Shown here piece by piece: positions 33,091-42,847 of a stretch of 64,000 nt of DNA. The notes below the pieces were generated by a model that searched no databases, had not been told where the DNA came from, and saw only the letters and a list, made by a program, of their open reading frames with translations. Each line of letters starts with the position of its first letter. Position 1 is the stretch's first letter. The translations under genes and the position numbers were made by a program. The stretch is from Nocardioides sp. HDW12B (GTDB lineage: Bacteria > Actinomycetota > Actinomycetes > Propionibacteriales > Nocardioidaceae): contig NZ_CP049867.1 of NCBI RefSeq assembly GCF_011299595.1, positions 558,001 to 622,000 on the forward strand. Direction: 5' to 3'.

Positions 33091-33930
33091 GTGCGCATCC
33101 GACTCGACCTCGCCTACGACGGGGGCGCCTTTCACGGCTGGGCCCGCCAGCCGGGCCTGCGCACCGTCCAGGGCGACCTCGAGACGGCGCTGACCACGGT
33201 GCTGCGTCGGCGCGAGCCGGACGGCGTCGCGGTGACGTGCGCCGGCCGCACCGACACCGGGGTGCACGCCCGCGGCCAGGTCGTCCACCTCGACACCTCC
33301 GCCGACGAGCTCACGGCCGCCGCCGGACGTAGCGAGGAACCGGCCGTGGACTCCCTCGTCCGCCGGCTGAATGGGCTGCTGGGCGACGACGTCGTCGTCC
33401 GCGCGGGCCGGGAGGCGCCCGCCGGCTTCGACGCCCGCTTCGGGGCGCTGTGGCGTCGCTACGTCTACCGCGTCGCGGACCACCCCGCGCTCGTCGACCC
33501 GCTGGCCCGGGGGCACGTGCTGGCCTGGCCCCGCCCCCTCGACCTGGGCGCCATGAACGACGCGGCGGCCGGCCTGCTCGGCGAGCACGACTTCGCGGCG
33601 TACTGCCGGCGCCGGGAGGGCGCGACGACGATCCGGGCCCTGCTGGACCTGCGCTGGGACCGTGACGAGGCGGGGCTGGCCGCGGCCACCGTGCGCGCCG
33701 ACGCCTTCTGCCACAGCATGGTGCGCGCCCTCGTCGGCGCGCTCCTCGCCGTCGGTGAGGGGCGACGCGCCACCACCTGGCCCGCCGAGGTCCTCGCCGC
33801 CGAGGTGCGCGACCCGGCGGTGCTCGTCGTACCGGCCCACGGCCTGTGCCTGGAGGAGGTCGCCTACCCGCCCGACGACGAGCTGGCCACCCGGGCGCAG
33901 GAGACGAGGACGGTGCGGACGCGTGGATGA
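33091..33930 (+). CDS. truA: tRNA pseudouridine(38-40) synthase TruA
   Basis: The 279-aa enzyme isomerises uridines 38-40 in the anticodon arm. It starts with [19 protein letters not shown], and the catalytic Asp55 is in [33 protein letters not shown] and [20 protein letters not shown] are the other family segments. GTG at 33091 matches the usual N-terminus. In most actinobacteria truA directly follows rplQ; here ppdK and a YczE-like gene lie between. The end overlaps the methyltransferase start by eight bases. Confidence 0.97.
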   Translation: MRIRLDLAYDGGAFHGWARQPGLRTVQGDLETALTTVLRRREPDGVAVTCAGRTDTGVHARGQVVHLDTSADELTAAAGRSEEPAVDSLVRRLNGLLGDDVVVRAGREAPAGFDARFGALWRRYVYRVADHPALVDPLARGHVLAWPRPLDLGAMNDAAAGLLGEHDFAAYCRRREGATTIRALLDLRWDRDEAGLAAATVRADAFCHSMVRALVGALLAVGEGRRATTWPAEVLAAEVRDPAVLVVPAHGLCLEEVAYPPDDELATRAQETRTVRTRG

Positions 33931-34531
33931 GCACTACTTCACCGCCGACCCGTCGGCGCCCTTCCCCCGGACCACGGCGAAGACCGAGGTGTGGGGGCGC
34001 ACCATGCGCATGGTCACCGGCGGCGGCGTCTTCTCCCACGGGCGCCTGGACCTGGGCACCGGCGTGCTGTTCCGCACCACGCCGCCCCCGACGGAGGGCC
34101 GGACCTACCTCGACCTGGGGTGCGGGTACGGCGTGATCGCCACCGCGCTGGCGCTGGCCCGTCCGGAGGCGACCGTGTGGGCCGTCGACGTCAACCGCCG
34201 GGCCCTGCTGCTGACCACGGAGAACGTGGTCATCGCTGGGGTCGAGGAGCGGGTGCGCATCGCCGAGCCCGACCAGGTGCCCGCCGACCTGCAGGTCGAC
34301 GAGATCTGGTCCAACCCGCCGATCCGCATCGGCAAGGAGGCGCTGCACGCCCTGCTGCTGCAGTGGCTGCCCCGGCTGCGACCCGGTGGTCGTGCGGTGC
34401 TGGTCGTGGGCAAGAACCTCGGTGCCGACTCGTTGCAGCGCTGGCTGGGCGACCAGGGCTGGCCGACGACGCGGCTGGCCAGCGCCAAGGGGTTCCGCGT
34501 GCTGGAGACCCGCCGCGCGGAGCAGCCCTGA
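33923..34531 (+). CDS. Class I SAM methyltransferase (RsmC-like)
   Basis: The 202-aa protein has the C-terminal half of the RsmC/RlmG type: [19 protein letters not shown] (SAM motif I), [12 protein letters not shown], and [10 protein letters not shown] in the NPP[FY] catalytic position. Related actinobacterial proteins are annotated as 16S rRNA guanine-N2 methyltransferases. The expected NPPF is NPPI here, so the target base is uncertain. GTG at 33923 overlaps the end of truA, implying coupled translation of two RNA-modification enzymes. Confidence 0.87.
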   Translation: MDEHYFTADPSAPFPRTTAKTEVWGRTMRMVTGGGVFSHGRLDLGTGVLFRTTPPPTEGRTYLDLGCGYGVIATALALARPEATVWAVDVNRRALLLTTENVVIAGVEERVRIAEPDQVPADLQVDEIWSNPPIRIGKEALHALLLQWLPRLRPGGRAVLVVGKNLGADSLQRWLGDQGWPTTRLASAKGFRVLETRRAEQP

Positions 34532-34556
34532 CCCCGCCATGTAACGCGGGGTTATG
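34532..34556 (+). terminator. Short hairpin after the methyltransferase gene
   Basis: CCCCGC (34532-34537) pairs with GCGGGG (34546-34551), followed by TTATGG. It lies right after the stop and before the convergent sortase gene, so it could end transcripts from either side. Confidence 0.55.
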
Positions 34557-34618
34557 GACCGGGGCCAAGGGGCACATCCCGTGGGAGGCGTCCGCAAGCC
34601 TTGGTCGGAAGGCGCGGC

Positions 34619-35389
34619 TCACCGGACCTGGCGCCGCTCGACGAGCACCCCGATCTTGTCGATGCGGTGCTCGGGGTTGCCGAAGCGGTCGGACCAGTAG
34701 TTGCCGCGCGCGTGGTCCTCGGGCGTCGCGCAGGTGGACAGCGTGATCATCGGCCGCGTCGCCTCCTGCTCCGGTCGCCCGGGCACCGGCGCCGACTGGG
34801 CCGCGAGCGAGCGGGGGGAGCGGAACGACGTCCACCGGGTCCGGGTGATCTCGTAGACCAGCTCCACCTCCCCGCTGCGGACCAGGACCCGGTCACCGGC
34901 CCGCGCCGAGGGCAGGTCGGCGAACGGCATCGTGTGCGACGTGCGGTGCCCGGTGACCAGGAAGTTGCCGACCACACCGGGCCCGACGCCACCGGCAGGG
35001 CCGCGCGGCGAGGCCATCGGGCCGGCGTTCTGGATCGCCGTCCCCGGTGCGTCGTCGGGGGAGCCGACGTAGCGCACCACAGGGAAGTCGCGCAGCCCGA
35101 GCGCCGGCACGGTGAGGAACGACCGGGCCGGCTCCGGCGCCGGAGCGGCTGCGCGGTCCGGCGAGCGCGTGGTCGTCGGACGGGCAGCCGGGGGTGTGGC
35201 CGGCGTGTCCGCAGGCTCCGACGGTTCCGACAGGTCCGACGGCTCCGACGACTTCGACGGCGAGGCGGGGCCGAGCCGGTCCCCACCGAGGTCCTCGCCC
35301 AGCGCCGCCGGGTCGGACCCGCAGGCGGCGAGGAGCAGGGCAGCGCCCCCGACGAGCGTCGCGGTGGTCCGGCTCGGGCGTGGCCTCAC
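34619..35389 (-). CDS. Class E-like sortase with lipoprotein signal
   Basis: The 256-aa protein has the sortase fold: catalytic His in FLVTGHRTSHTMPF, Cys in MITLSTCATPEDHARG, and Arg in DRFGNPEHRIDKIGVL. Sortases join LPXTG-like proteins to the cell wall or to each other. Unusually, the N-terminus (RPRPSRTTATLVGGAALLLA then ACGSD) is a lipoprotein signal with lipobox Cys23, rather than an uncleaved membrane anchor. A Ser/Pro/Glu-rich linker (about 30-85) follows. The GTG overlaps the MOSC stop (GTGA), so both are co-translated. No sorting-signal substrate is nearby. Confidence 0.85.
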   Translation of the reverse strand: MRPRPSRTTATLVGGAALLLAACGSDPAALGEDLGGDRLGPASPSKSSEPSDLSEPSEPADTPATPPAARPTTTRSPDRAAAPAPEPARSFLTVPALGLRDFPVVRYVGSPDDAPGTAIQNAGPMASPRGPAGGVGPGVVGNFLVTGHRTSHTMPFADLPSARAGDRVLVRSGEVELVYEITRTRWTSFRSPRSLAAQSAPVPGRPEQEATRPMITLSTCATPEDHARGNYWSDRFGNPEHRIDKIGVLVERRQVR

Positions 35390-36015
35390 GCCTCCGACGG
35401 TACGCCGACCTCCGGGACGGGCCGTGAGACACGGACGGTGTCGCCGGGCCGCACGGTGCCGGCCTGCACGACGCGGGCGTTGAGCCCGCGCAGTCGCAGG
35501 GGGCGCCCGGTGCTGCCGTTGACGAAGCGCATGGCCTCGGCGCCGAAGCGGTCGACGAACTTCGGGCAGCCGGTGTGGGGCAGCGCGGTGACCTCGATGA
35601 CGGCCCCGCCGGCCCCGCCGATCGCCAGTCGCGTCCCGGCCGGCAGGTTCTCCTCCGACAGGTCGAGGTCGAGGTAGAGCTGGTCGCCGGCCAGTGCCAT
35701 CCGCTCCCGACCGTCGGCCACGAGCTCGGCGACGCGGACGCTCATGACGTTGAGCTGCATGTCGGGGTGGGCCGAGCCGTCGGGGGTGCGCTTGCTGCCG
35801 CGCTCGAGCCAGGTGTCGCCGACCAGCCCCACCTCGAGGTCGAGGACGCCCTCGGTGAGCACCTCGCGCTCGCCGACCCCGCCGCGGCGTACGACGAGGG
35901 CGAGGGTGCCGTCGTCCGTGGGTGAGCCGCGCAGGTGGTCCAGCGCGGCCGTCAGCTCCTCGGCGCCGAGGTGCCGGGGTCGTGCCGGCGCCAGCACCGG
36001 GTCGTGAGGGGACAT
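35386..36015 (-). CDS. MOSC domain-containing protein
   Basis: The 209-aa protein is a single MOSC domain, the beta-barrel found at the C-terminus of molybdenum cofactor sulfurases. The conserved Cys is in EVTALPHTGCPKFVDRFG, followed by ALRFVN-like EAMRFVNGSTGRPLRLRG and GTVRPGDTVRVSRPVPEVG. Residues about 50-75 hold the GLVGDTWLERG segment. MOSC proteins are proposed to carry sulfur for metal-sulfur centres. The ATG at 36015 has no good Shine-Dalgarno. It is translationally coupled to the sortase gene; a functional link is unclear. Confidence 0.88.
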   Translation of the reverse strand: MSPHDPVLAPARPRHLGAEELTAALDHLRGSPTDDGTLALVVRRGGVGEREVLTEGVLDLEVGLVGDTWLERGSKRTPDGSAHPDMQLNVMSVRVAELVADGRERMALAGDQLYLDLDLSEENLPAGTRLAIGGAGGAVIEVTALPHTGCPKFVDRFGAEAMRFVNGSTGRPLRLRGLNARVVQAGTVRPGDTVRVSRPVPEVGVPSEA

Positions 36016-36113
36016 GCGGAGGATGCTGCCACGCCGCAGGCGATCCACGACAGCCGGTTTGCGGGTGCGGCATGCTGGCCGAACACGCCCGACCGTCGCT
36101 GGCAGGGAGCCCG

Positions 36114-37571
36114 GTGTCCGACTTCGAGGAGTACGTCGCCGGTCGTGGCCCTGCCCTCGTGGCCTTCGCCGTGGCGGTGACCGGCCGCGACGACGCGGGG
36201 GTGCGCCTCGTCCAGAACGCGCTGGGACGTGCCCTGGCCGGCTGGGAGGGCCTGGTGCACGACGAGGATCCCGACGCGCACCTGCGTCGCGACGTGGTGG
36301 CCGAGGCGGCACGGCACGCGCGTCGTCCCCGTCGGGAGGGCTCCGAGCGCCGGGCCCGGCCGGCGGACCACGGCGGACGGCTCGACCCGGCGCAGGAGGC
36401 GCGGTGGCGACGGTGGTTGCGGCTGCCCGTCCTGACCCGGGCCGTGCTGGCGCTCCGGCTGCTCGAGGACCGGTCCTGGGCCGAGGTCGCCTGGGTGACC
36501 GACCTGCCCGAGCGAGCGGCCCGCCGGCGGGCCGAGCACGGCCTGCGGGCGCTGGGTGACGACGAGCCGACGCTGACCGAGGCGCTGCGGGCGCGGACGG
36601 TGGGGGTGGACGCCCTGCCCGTCGAGCTGTCGTCCCGTGCGGCACGCGTCAGCACCCGCCGCCGTGAGCGCGCCGTCCGCCGGGGCGCCCTGGCGCTGCT
36701 GCTGGCGGCGGTGGGGGTCCCGCTCCTGGTCTCGGTGTGGCCCGCGACGACCGGCGGGCTCGACCTCGATCCCTCGCCTGACGACAGCCTGCTCGAGGAG
36801 GTGCTGCCCGAGGGCTTCCGCACCGAGAGCTGGCGCGGCGTCGAGCTCGGCGTGCCCGACGGCTGGGGGCACGGCCCGCTCGCGGGCTGGTGCCGCGACG
36901 GCGACCTGCCCACGCCCCGTGTGGAGCGGCCCGGCCCGGACGGGGTCGGTGACGGGGACGAGGACTGCGACCCGTCCCTCGCCCCGGGGGTGCAGCTCCG
37001 GCTGGCGGGCGACCCCGCCCCGGACGTGCCGGACGACCTCGCAGCGGGGGAGCGGACGCTCGACGGCCGGGTGGTGCTGGTGGCGACCCCCGACGCCGAC
37101 CTGACCGAGCAGGTGCTGGCCACGGTGCGCAGCGTCGAGCGCACGGACTCGGCCGGCTGTGCCGTGCAGCGCGCGATCCCGCGGGCCGGCAAGAACTTCC
37201 CCGCCGTGGAGACGAGCTCCGTCGCCCTCTCGGTGTGCCGCTACGAGGTCGGTGTCACCGGCCCCAACCTGGTGCAGTCCGAGCGGTTGAGCGTCATCGA
37301 CTCCCTCGACGCCCGGGAGGCCGTCGACGCGGCTCCGACGGTCGTCGCCCCGCAGGGCTGCCTCGACGGCCCGGGTGAGGAGGCGGTGGTGCTGACCACC
37401 GCGGACGGCGACGTGGCGTGGATCCACCTGGGTCGCTGCCAGGGCCTCGACGATGAGGGCACGCACCTGCTGACCCCGGACGTCCTGTTCTGGGCGCTCA
37501 CCCCGGGCTGGGACGGCCCGCGCCAGGACCTGCCGCTCCCCGACGAGCTGCGCGGGCTGCCGTCGCGCTGA
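36114..37571 (+). CDS. SigE-like sigma factor fragment fused to a membrane-anchored extracellular domain
   Basis: The 485-aa protein has three parts. Residues 1 to about 60 (SDFEEYVAGRGPALVAFAVA, LVQNALGRALAGWEGL) resemble region 2 of SigE-like ECF sigma factors. Residues about 95-155 (RAVLALRLLEDRSWAEVAWV then TDLPERAARRRAEHGLRAL) resemble region 4 but with an altered helix-turn-helix. A transmembrane helix (about 190-210) and an extracellular domain with several Cys residues (about 215-485) follow. The GTG at 36114 has GGGAG five bases upstream and begins with the family sequence SDFEEYV. It may be a membrane-tethered regulator or a degenerate sigma factor; function is unknown. It diverges from the MOSC gene. 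Confidence 0.72.
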   Translation: MSDFEEYVAGRGPALVAFAVAVTGRDDAGVRLVQNALGRALAGWEGLVHDEDPDAHLRRDVVAEAARHARRPRREGSERRARPADHGGRLDPAQEARWRRWLRLPVLTRAVLALRLLEDRSWAEVAWVTDLPERAARRRAEHGLRALGDDEPTLTEALRARTVGVDALPVELSSRAARVSTRRRERAVRRGALALLLAAVGVPLLVSVWPATTGGLDLDPSPDDSLLEEVLPEGFRTESWRGVELGVPDGWGHGPLAGWCRDGDLPTPRVERPGPDGVGDGDEDCDPSLAPGVQLRLAGDPAPDVPDDLAAGERTLDGRVVLVATPDADLTEQVLATVRSVERTDSAGCAVQRAIPRAGKNFPAVETSSVALSVCRYEVGVTGPNLVQSERLSVIDSLDAREAVDAAPTVVAPQGCLDGPGEEAVVLTTADGDVAWIHLGRCQGLDDEGTHLLTPDVLFWALTPGWDGPRQDLPLPDELRGLPSR

Positions 37572-37618
37572 GCGAAACCGGCTCGCCAGCGGGTCGTCGC
37601 CTCGGGGACACTGGCGTC

Positions 37619-39349
37619 ATGGGCCATGTCGACGTCGCCGGGATCCGGTACGAGCTGCCGGACGGGCGGGTGCTCCTCGACGACGTGTCCTTCCGCGTCG
37701 GCGAGGGAGCCAAGGTCGCGCTGGTCGGTGCCAACGGTGCCGGCAAGACGACCCTGCTGCGCATCGTCACCGGCGAGCTGGTCCCGCACGAGGGTGCGGT
37801 CACGCGCTCGGGCGGCCTGGGCGTGATGAGCCAGATGGTCGGGCGGGGCAGCACCACCGTGCGCGAGCTGCTGCTGTCGGTCTCGCCGGAACGGGTGCGG
37901 CAGGCGGCCGCCGCGGTCGAGCGCTGGGAGCTCGCGCTCATGGACACCGACGACGAGCGCACCCAGATGAGCTACGCCGGCGCCCTCGCCGAGTGGGGCG
38001 ACGCGGGCGGCTACGACCTCGAGGTGGCGTGGGACGTCTGCTGCACGGCCGCCCTCGGGGCGCCGTACGAGCGGGTGAAGTACCGCGACCTCGCCACGCT
38101 GTCGGGCGGCGAGCAGAAGCGCCTGGTGCTGGAGTTCCTGCTGGCCGGACCGGACGAGGTGCTGCTGCTCGACGAGCCGGACAACTTCCTCGACGTGCCC
38201 GGCAAGCGGTGGCTCGAGCAGCGGATCCGTGAGTCGGTCAAGACCATCCTGTTCATCAGCCACGACCGCGAGCTGCTGAACAACACCGCCACCCGGGTGG
38301 TCACGGTGGAGCTCGGGGCGGCCGGCAACAGCGTGTGGACCCATCCCGGCGGCTTCGCGTCGTACCACGCGGCGCGGCGCGACCGCTTCGCGCGCTTCGA
38401 GGAGCTGCGCCGGCGCTGGGACGAGGAGCACGCCAAGCTCAAGGCGCTGGTGCTGCGCTACAAGATCAAGGCCGAGTACAACGACGGGCTCGCCTCGCAG
38501 TACCGCGCGGCCCAGACCCGGCTGCGCAAGTTCGTCGAGAAGGGCCCGCCGACCGGACAGCCCCGCGAGCAGCAGGTCAGCATGCGGCTCACGGGCGGTC
38601 GGACCGGGAAGCGTGCCGTCGTCTGCGAGGACCTTCATCTGTGGCTCCCTGCATCGAGCAGCGAGCGCAGCGAGCGTGTCGAGATGATGAAGCCCTTCGA
38701 CCTCGAGGTCTGGTACGGCGAGCGCGTGGCCGTGCTGGGCTCGAACGGCTCGGGCAAGTCGCACTTCCTCCGCCTGCTGGCGGCCGGGGGCTCGGACCCC
38801 GACGTCGAGCACCGGCCCGTGGGGGTCTCGACCGGCTCGACCGAGGTGGCCATCGAGCCGGTGCACCACCGGGGCCGGGCCCGCCTCGGGGCGCGCGTGC
38901 GACCGGGCTGGTTCGTGCAGACCCACGCCCACCCCGAGCTCGTCGGGCGGACGCTGCTGGAGATCCTGCACCGCGGCGACGACCACCGGGCCGGGATGCC
39001 ACGGGAGCAGGCCTCGCGGGTGCTCGACCGCTACGAGCTGGCGCACGCCGCCGAGCAGCGCTTCGAGTCCTTGTCAGGCGGACAACAAGCCCGTTTCCAG
39101 ATCCTCATGCTCGAGCTGTCCGGCGCGACCCTGCTGCTGCTCGACGAGCCGACCGACAACCTCGACGTCGAGTCGGCCGAGGCGCTCGAGGAGGGCCTCG
39201 ACGCGTTCGCCGGCACGGTGCTGGCGGTCACCCACGACCGCTGGTTCGCCCGTGGCTTCGACCGGTTCGTCGTCTTCGGCAGCGACGGCTCGGTCTACGA
39301 GTCCGACGAGCCGGTCTGGGACGAGCGCCGCGTCGAGCGCGTGCGCTGA
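37619..39349 (+). CDS. ABC-F family ATPase
   Basis: The 576-aa protein has two nucleotide-binding domains and no membrane segment: Walker A VGANGAGKTTLLR (about 36-48), signature LSGGEQKRL (about 160), DEPDNFLDV, then second Walker A GSNGSGKSHFLR (about 373), signature LSGGQQARF (about 486) and DEPTDNLDVESAE. ABC-F proteins act on ribosomes and some protect against antibiotics. The linker contains long helices (DRFARFEELRRRWDEEHAKL). Directly before the second domain is an odd insertion, ASSSERSERVEMM (about 346-358), encoded by a REP-like element. This subgroup is uncharacterised in actinobacteria; drug resistance cannot be assumed. Confidence 0.92.
   Translation: MGHVDVAGIRYELPDGRVLLDDVSFRVGEGAKVALVGANGAGKTTLLRIVTGELVPHEGAVTRSGGLGVMSQMVGRGSTTVRELLLSVSPERVRQAAAAVERWELALMDTDDERTQMSYAGALAEWGDAGGYDLEVAWDVCCTAALGAPYERVKYRDLATLSGGEQKRLVLEFLLAGPDEVLLLDEPDNFLDVPGKRWLEQRIRESVKTILFISHDRELLNNTATRVVTVELGAAGNSVWTHPGGFASYHAARRDRFARFEELRRRWDEEHAKLKALVLRYKIKAEYNDGLASQYRAAQTRLRKFVEKGPPTGQPREQQVSMRLTGGRTGKRAVVCEDLHLWLPASSSERSERVEMMKPFDLEVWYGERVAVLGSNGSGKSHFLRLLAAGGSDPDVEHRPVGVSTGSTEVAIEPVHHRGRARLGARVRPGWFVQTHAHPELVGRTLLEILHRGDDHRAGMPREQASRVLDRYELAHAAEQRFESLSGGQQARFQILMLELSGATLLLLDEPTDNLDVESAEALEEGLDAFAGTVLAVTHDRWFARGFDRFVVFGSDGSVYESDEPVWDERRVERVR
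38652..38692 (+). repeat. REP-like element inside the ABC-F gene
   Basis: CATCGAGCAGCGAGCGCAGC followed by GAGCGTGTCGAGATG forms an imperfect palindrome closely matching the intergenic copy at 39361-39400 (TCGAGCGCGAGCGTAGCGAG then CAGTCGAGACC). It keeps the frame open and adds about 13 residues (Ser/Glu/Arg-rich) just before the second ATPase domain. Confidence 0.6.
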
Positions 39350-39360
39350 GGCCCCGCCAC

Positions 39361-39488
39361 GACGGTCGAGCGCGAGCGTAGCGAGCAGTCGAGACCTGGT
39401 GACGGGGATCTCGACAACGGTCGCTGCGCGACCTGCTCGATCACCAAGAGCTACGACGGTCGCTGCGCGACCTGCTCGACCACCGGAG
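39361..39488. repeat. REP-like repeat cluster downstream of the ABC-F gene
   Basis: The spacer holds one palindromic copy of the GGTCGAG...TCGAGACC element (39364-39400). Two near-identical copies of ACGGTCGCTGCGCGACCTGC follow (about 39418 and 39457), each containing the palindrome GGTCGC-TGC-GCGACC followed by CTCGA. The family also occurs inside the ABC-F gene and in the rpmJ-rpsM spacer. No gene is evident in this stretch. Confidence 0.7.
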
Positions 39489-39491
39489 CGT

Positions 39492-39635
39492 TCAGTCGTC
39501 CTGGGGACGGCGCTGGCGCGGGATGCGGTCGCCCGCGACGGAGCGGCGCCGGCCGACCCGGGGCTGACGGTGTCGGACGGGGGACGGACCCTGGGCGCGT
39601 TCGACCCAGGCGGCGAAAGGATGAGGACTGGTCAT
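39492..39635 (-). CDS. Hypothetical small basic protein
   Basis: A 47-codon minus-strand ORF starting at ATG 39635 begins TSPHPFAAWVERAQGPSPVR and ends RIPRQRRPQDD. It is rich in Arg and Pro and has no recognised family. A weak GGTGGG lies upstream. The alternatives are a leaky intergenic frame; I give it only because the spacer is otherwise empty and the N-terminal part looks protein-like. Confidence 0.3.
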   Translation of the reverse strand: MTSPHPFAAWVERAQGPSPVRHRQPRVGRRRSVAGDRIPRQRRPQDD

Positions 39636-39684
39636 GCCCACCAGGAGCACGGCCGGCGGGGGCTGATACCCAGGTCCAGACCGC

Positions 39685-40266
39685 TCAGAGGAACTCGACG
39701 GGGTCGAACTCGGCGATCGGGATGACCCGCACACGGGGGAGGCGGCTGGTGAAGGCCCGCACGTCGTGCTCGAGGTCGAACAGCCGCAGGCCCCGGGCGG
39801 CCAGCGCCGTGAACTGGTGGTTGCGGAACTCGTCGAAGCCGATGAGCGAGACCCGCCGGTCGCCGCCGAGCAGGCGGGAGACGTGGTCGGCGAAGTCGCC
39901 GTCGTTGCTGACGAGGACGACGTCGGCCTCGCGCCGCTGGAGCTCCTCCAGCGTGCGCTGGATGGCGATGTCGACGACCTTCTCCTCGCCGTCGCCCCGC
40001 AGCGGGACGGGCCGGTAGTCCATGGCCATGAGGGCCTGGACGAACGACATCGGCAGCTCGGAGGTGACGGCCAGGAAGAACAGGCCGTGGGTGTCGCCGC
40101 GCGAGCCCTCGGCGACGAACTGGAGCAGCCGCTCCCAGCGCGGCCGCTCGGCCGGCTGGGGACGGCGTCCCAGGATCGAGGCGCCCAGCGTCGCGTCGAT
40201 GTTCTCGCCGTCGACGAGGACGTACGTCGGGCGGGACCCGGGCTCGGTGGACGTCACGGGTGTCAC
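39685..40266 (-). CDS. NYN domain (PIN-like) putative ribonuclease
   Basis: The 193-aa protein has the NYN/LabA fold of PIN-like nucleases: YVLVDGENIDATLG with the first acidic residue, FVQALMAMDYRPVPLRGDGE, KVVDIAIQRTLEELQRR and VVLVSNDGDFADHVSRLLGG with the other catalytic Asp residues. These acidic positions coordinate Mg2+ in the family, so RNase activity is likely. The GTG start at 40266 lies 27 bp after the gltA stop on the same strand, so read-through from gltA is possible. The substrate is unknown. Confidence 0.88.
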   Translation of the reverse strand: MTPVTSTEPGSRPTYVLVDGENIDATLGASILGRRPQPAERPRWERLLQFVAEGSRGDTHGLFFLAVTSELPMSFVQALMAMDYRPVPLRGDGEEKVVDIAIQRTLEELQRREADVVLVSNDGDFADHVSRLLGGDRRVSLIGFDEFRNHQFTALAARGLRLFDLEHDVRAFTSRLPRVRVIPIAEFDPVEFL

Positions 40267-40293
40267 GACGACCTCACCGGCCCGGGCACGCGA

Positions 40294-41595
<1,302 letters not shown>

Positions 41596-41705
41596 GTTCG
41601 CTCCTGAATGGTGAGGGAGAGCAGCAGAGGGAGGGCGGTCCCGATGAGGACAGTCCCGTGCCAACCTATTGCCCGAGCGTGTCCGGCGTGAAACCACGGC
41701 CCGTT

Positions 41706-41735
41706 TTGACCCTCGCGAGCCAGCGACGGTAGTCT
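41706..41735 (+). promoter_or_regulatory. Sigma-70-type promoter of rplM-rpsI
   Basis: TTGACC (41706-41711) and TAGTCT (41730-41735) are separated by 18 bp, a good housekeeping promoter. The resulting leader to the rplM GTG at 41853 is about 110 nt and contains a CGCGCGACGAGCGCG hairpin. The remaining intergenic sequence to the divergent gltA start shows no gene. Confidence 0.7.
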
Positions 41736-41852
41736 TGTCGGTCGCGGCTGCTTGCACTCTCCTGTGCCTGCGGCCCGGACCGGTTCCCCGCGCGACGAGC
41801 GCGATGCTGTGGACCGCACCCGACCGAGCAACGACTGAGAAGGCAACTTAAC

Positions 41853-42296
41853 GTGCGCACGTACAGCCCCAAGCCCGCTGACATCCAGCGCGAGTGGCAT
41901 GTCATCGACGCCACTGACGTGGTGCTCGGTCGCCTCGCCGTGCAGACCGCGAACCTGCTGCGCGGCAAGCACAAGCCGACCTTCGCGCCCCACGTCGACG
42001 GCGGTGACTTCGTCATCATCGTCAACGCCGACAAGATCTCGCTGTCGGGCAACAAGAAGGTCACCAAGATGGCCTACCGCCACTCGGGCTACCCCGGTGG
42101 TCTGACCGCGACCGCGTTCGGCGACCTGCTGGACAAGGACCCGCGCCGCGCCATCGAGAAGGCGGTCTGGGGCATGCTCCCCAAGAACCGTCTCGGCCGC
42201 CAGATGCTGAAGAAGCTCAAGGTGTACGCCGGCCCGAACCACCCGCACCAGGCCCAGCAGGCCAAGCCCTTCGAGATCGTCCAGATCTCCCAGTGA
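41853..42296 (+). CDS. rplM: 50S ribosomal protein L13
   Basis: The 147-aa L13 is an early assembly protein of the large subunit. It has [40 protein letters not shown], the RHSGYPGGL motif and [23 protein letters not shown] start at 41853. It is paired with rpsI 40 bp downstream, as in nearly all bacteria. Confidence 0.99.
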   Translation: MRTYSPKPADIQREWHVIDATDVVLGRLAVQTANLLRGKHKPTFAPHVDGGDFVIIVNADKISLSGNKKVTKMAYRHSGYPGGLTATAFGDLLDKDPRRAIEKAVWGMLPKNRLGRQMLKKLKVYAGPNHPHQAQQAKPFEIVQISQ

Positions 42297-42336
42297 CCCG
42301 CTTCCCGGACAACCAGCAGGACGACGAGGACCTTTC

Positions 42337-42843
42337 GTGACTGACACGACCACGCAGACCGACGCCGAGGAGACCTTCGAGGTCAACGAGGACGGTGTCG
42401 CCTACAGCAGTGAGAGCGCGCCCAGCGCCGACGCGCCCCTGCGCCCCGCGACCATCGCGCCCGCCGCGGCCACCGGCCGTCGCAAGGAGGCCGTCGCCCG
42501 TGTGCGCCTCGTCCCGGGCACCGGGCAGTGGACCGTCAACGGTCGCGCGCTGGACTCGTACTTCCCGAACAAGCTGCACCAGCAGGTCGTCAACGAGCCC
42601 TTCGTGACCACCGACCTGGTCGACCGCTTCGACGTGATCGCCCGCATCCACGGTGGCGGCATCACCGGCCAGGCCGGCGCGCTGCGCCTCGGCGTGGCCC
42701 GCGCGCTCAACGCCATCGACCTCGAGGCGAACCGTCCGTCGCTGAAGAAGGCCGGTCTGCTGACCCGCGACGCGCGCGTCATCGAGCGCAAGAAGGCTGG
42801 TCTGAAGAAGGCCCGCAAGGCGCCGCAGTACAGCAAGCGCTGA
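42337..42843 (+). CDS. rpsI: 30S ribosomal protein S9
   Basis: The 168-aa S9 contacts P-site tRNA with its C-terminal tail, here ending KAPQYSKR. The core begins at about residue 47 ([20 protein letters not shown], then [10 protein letters not shown] and [20 protein letters not shown]). The first 46 residues are an acidic, Ala/Pro-rich extension ([20 protein letters not shown]) not present in E. coli S9 but common in actinobacteria. GTG start at 42337. Confidence 0.98.
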   Translation: MTDTTTQTDAEETFEVNEDGVAYSSESAPSADAPLRPATIAPAAATGRRKEAVARVRLVPGTGQWTVNGRALDSYFPNKLHQQVVNEPFVTTDLVDRFDVIARIHGGGITGQAGALRLGVARALNAIDLEANRPSLKKAGLLTRDARVIERKKAGLKKARKAPQYSKR

Positions 42844-42847
42844 TCGC

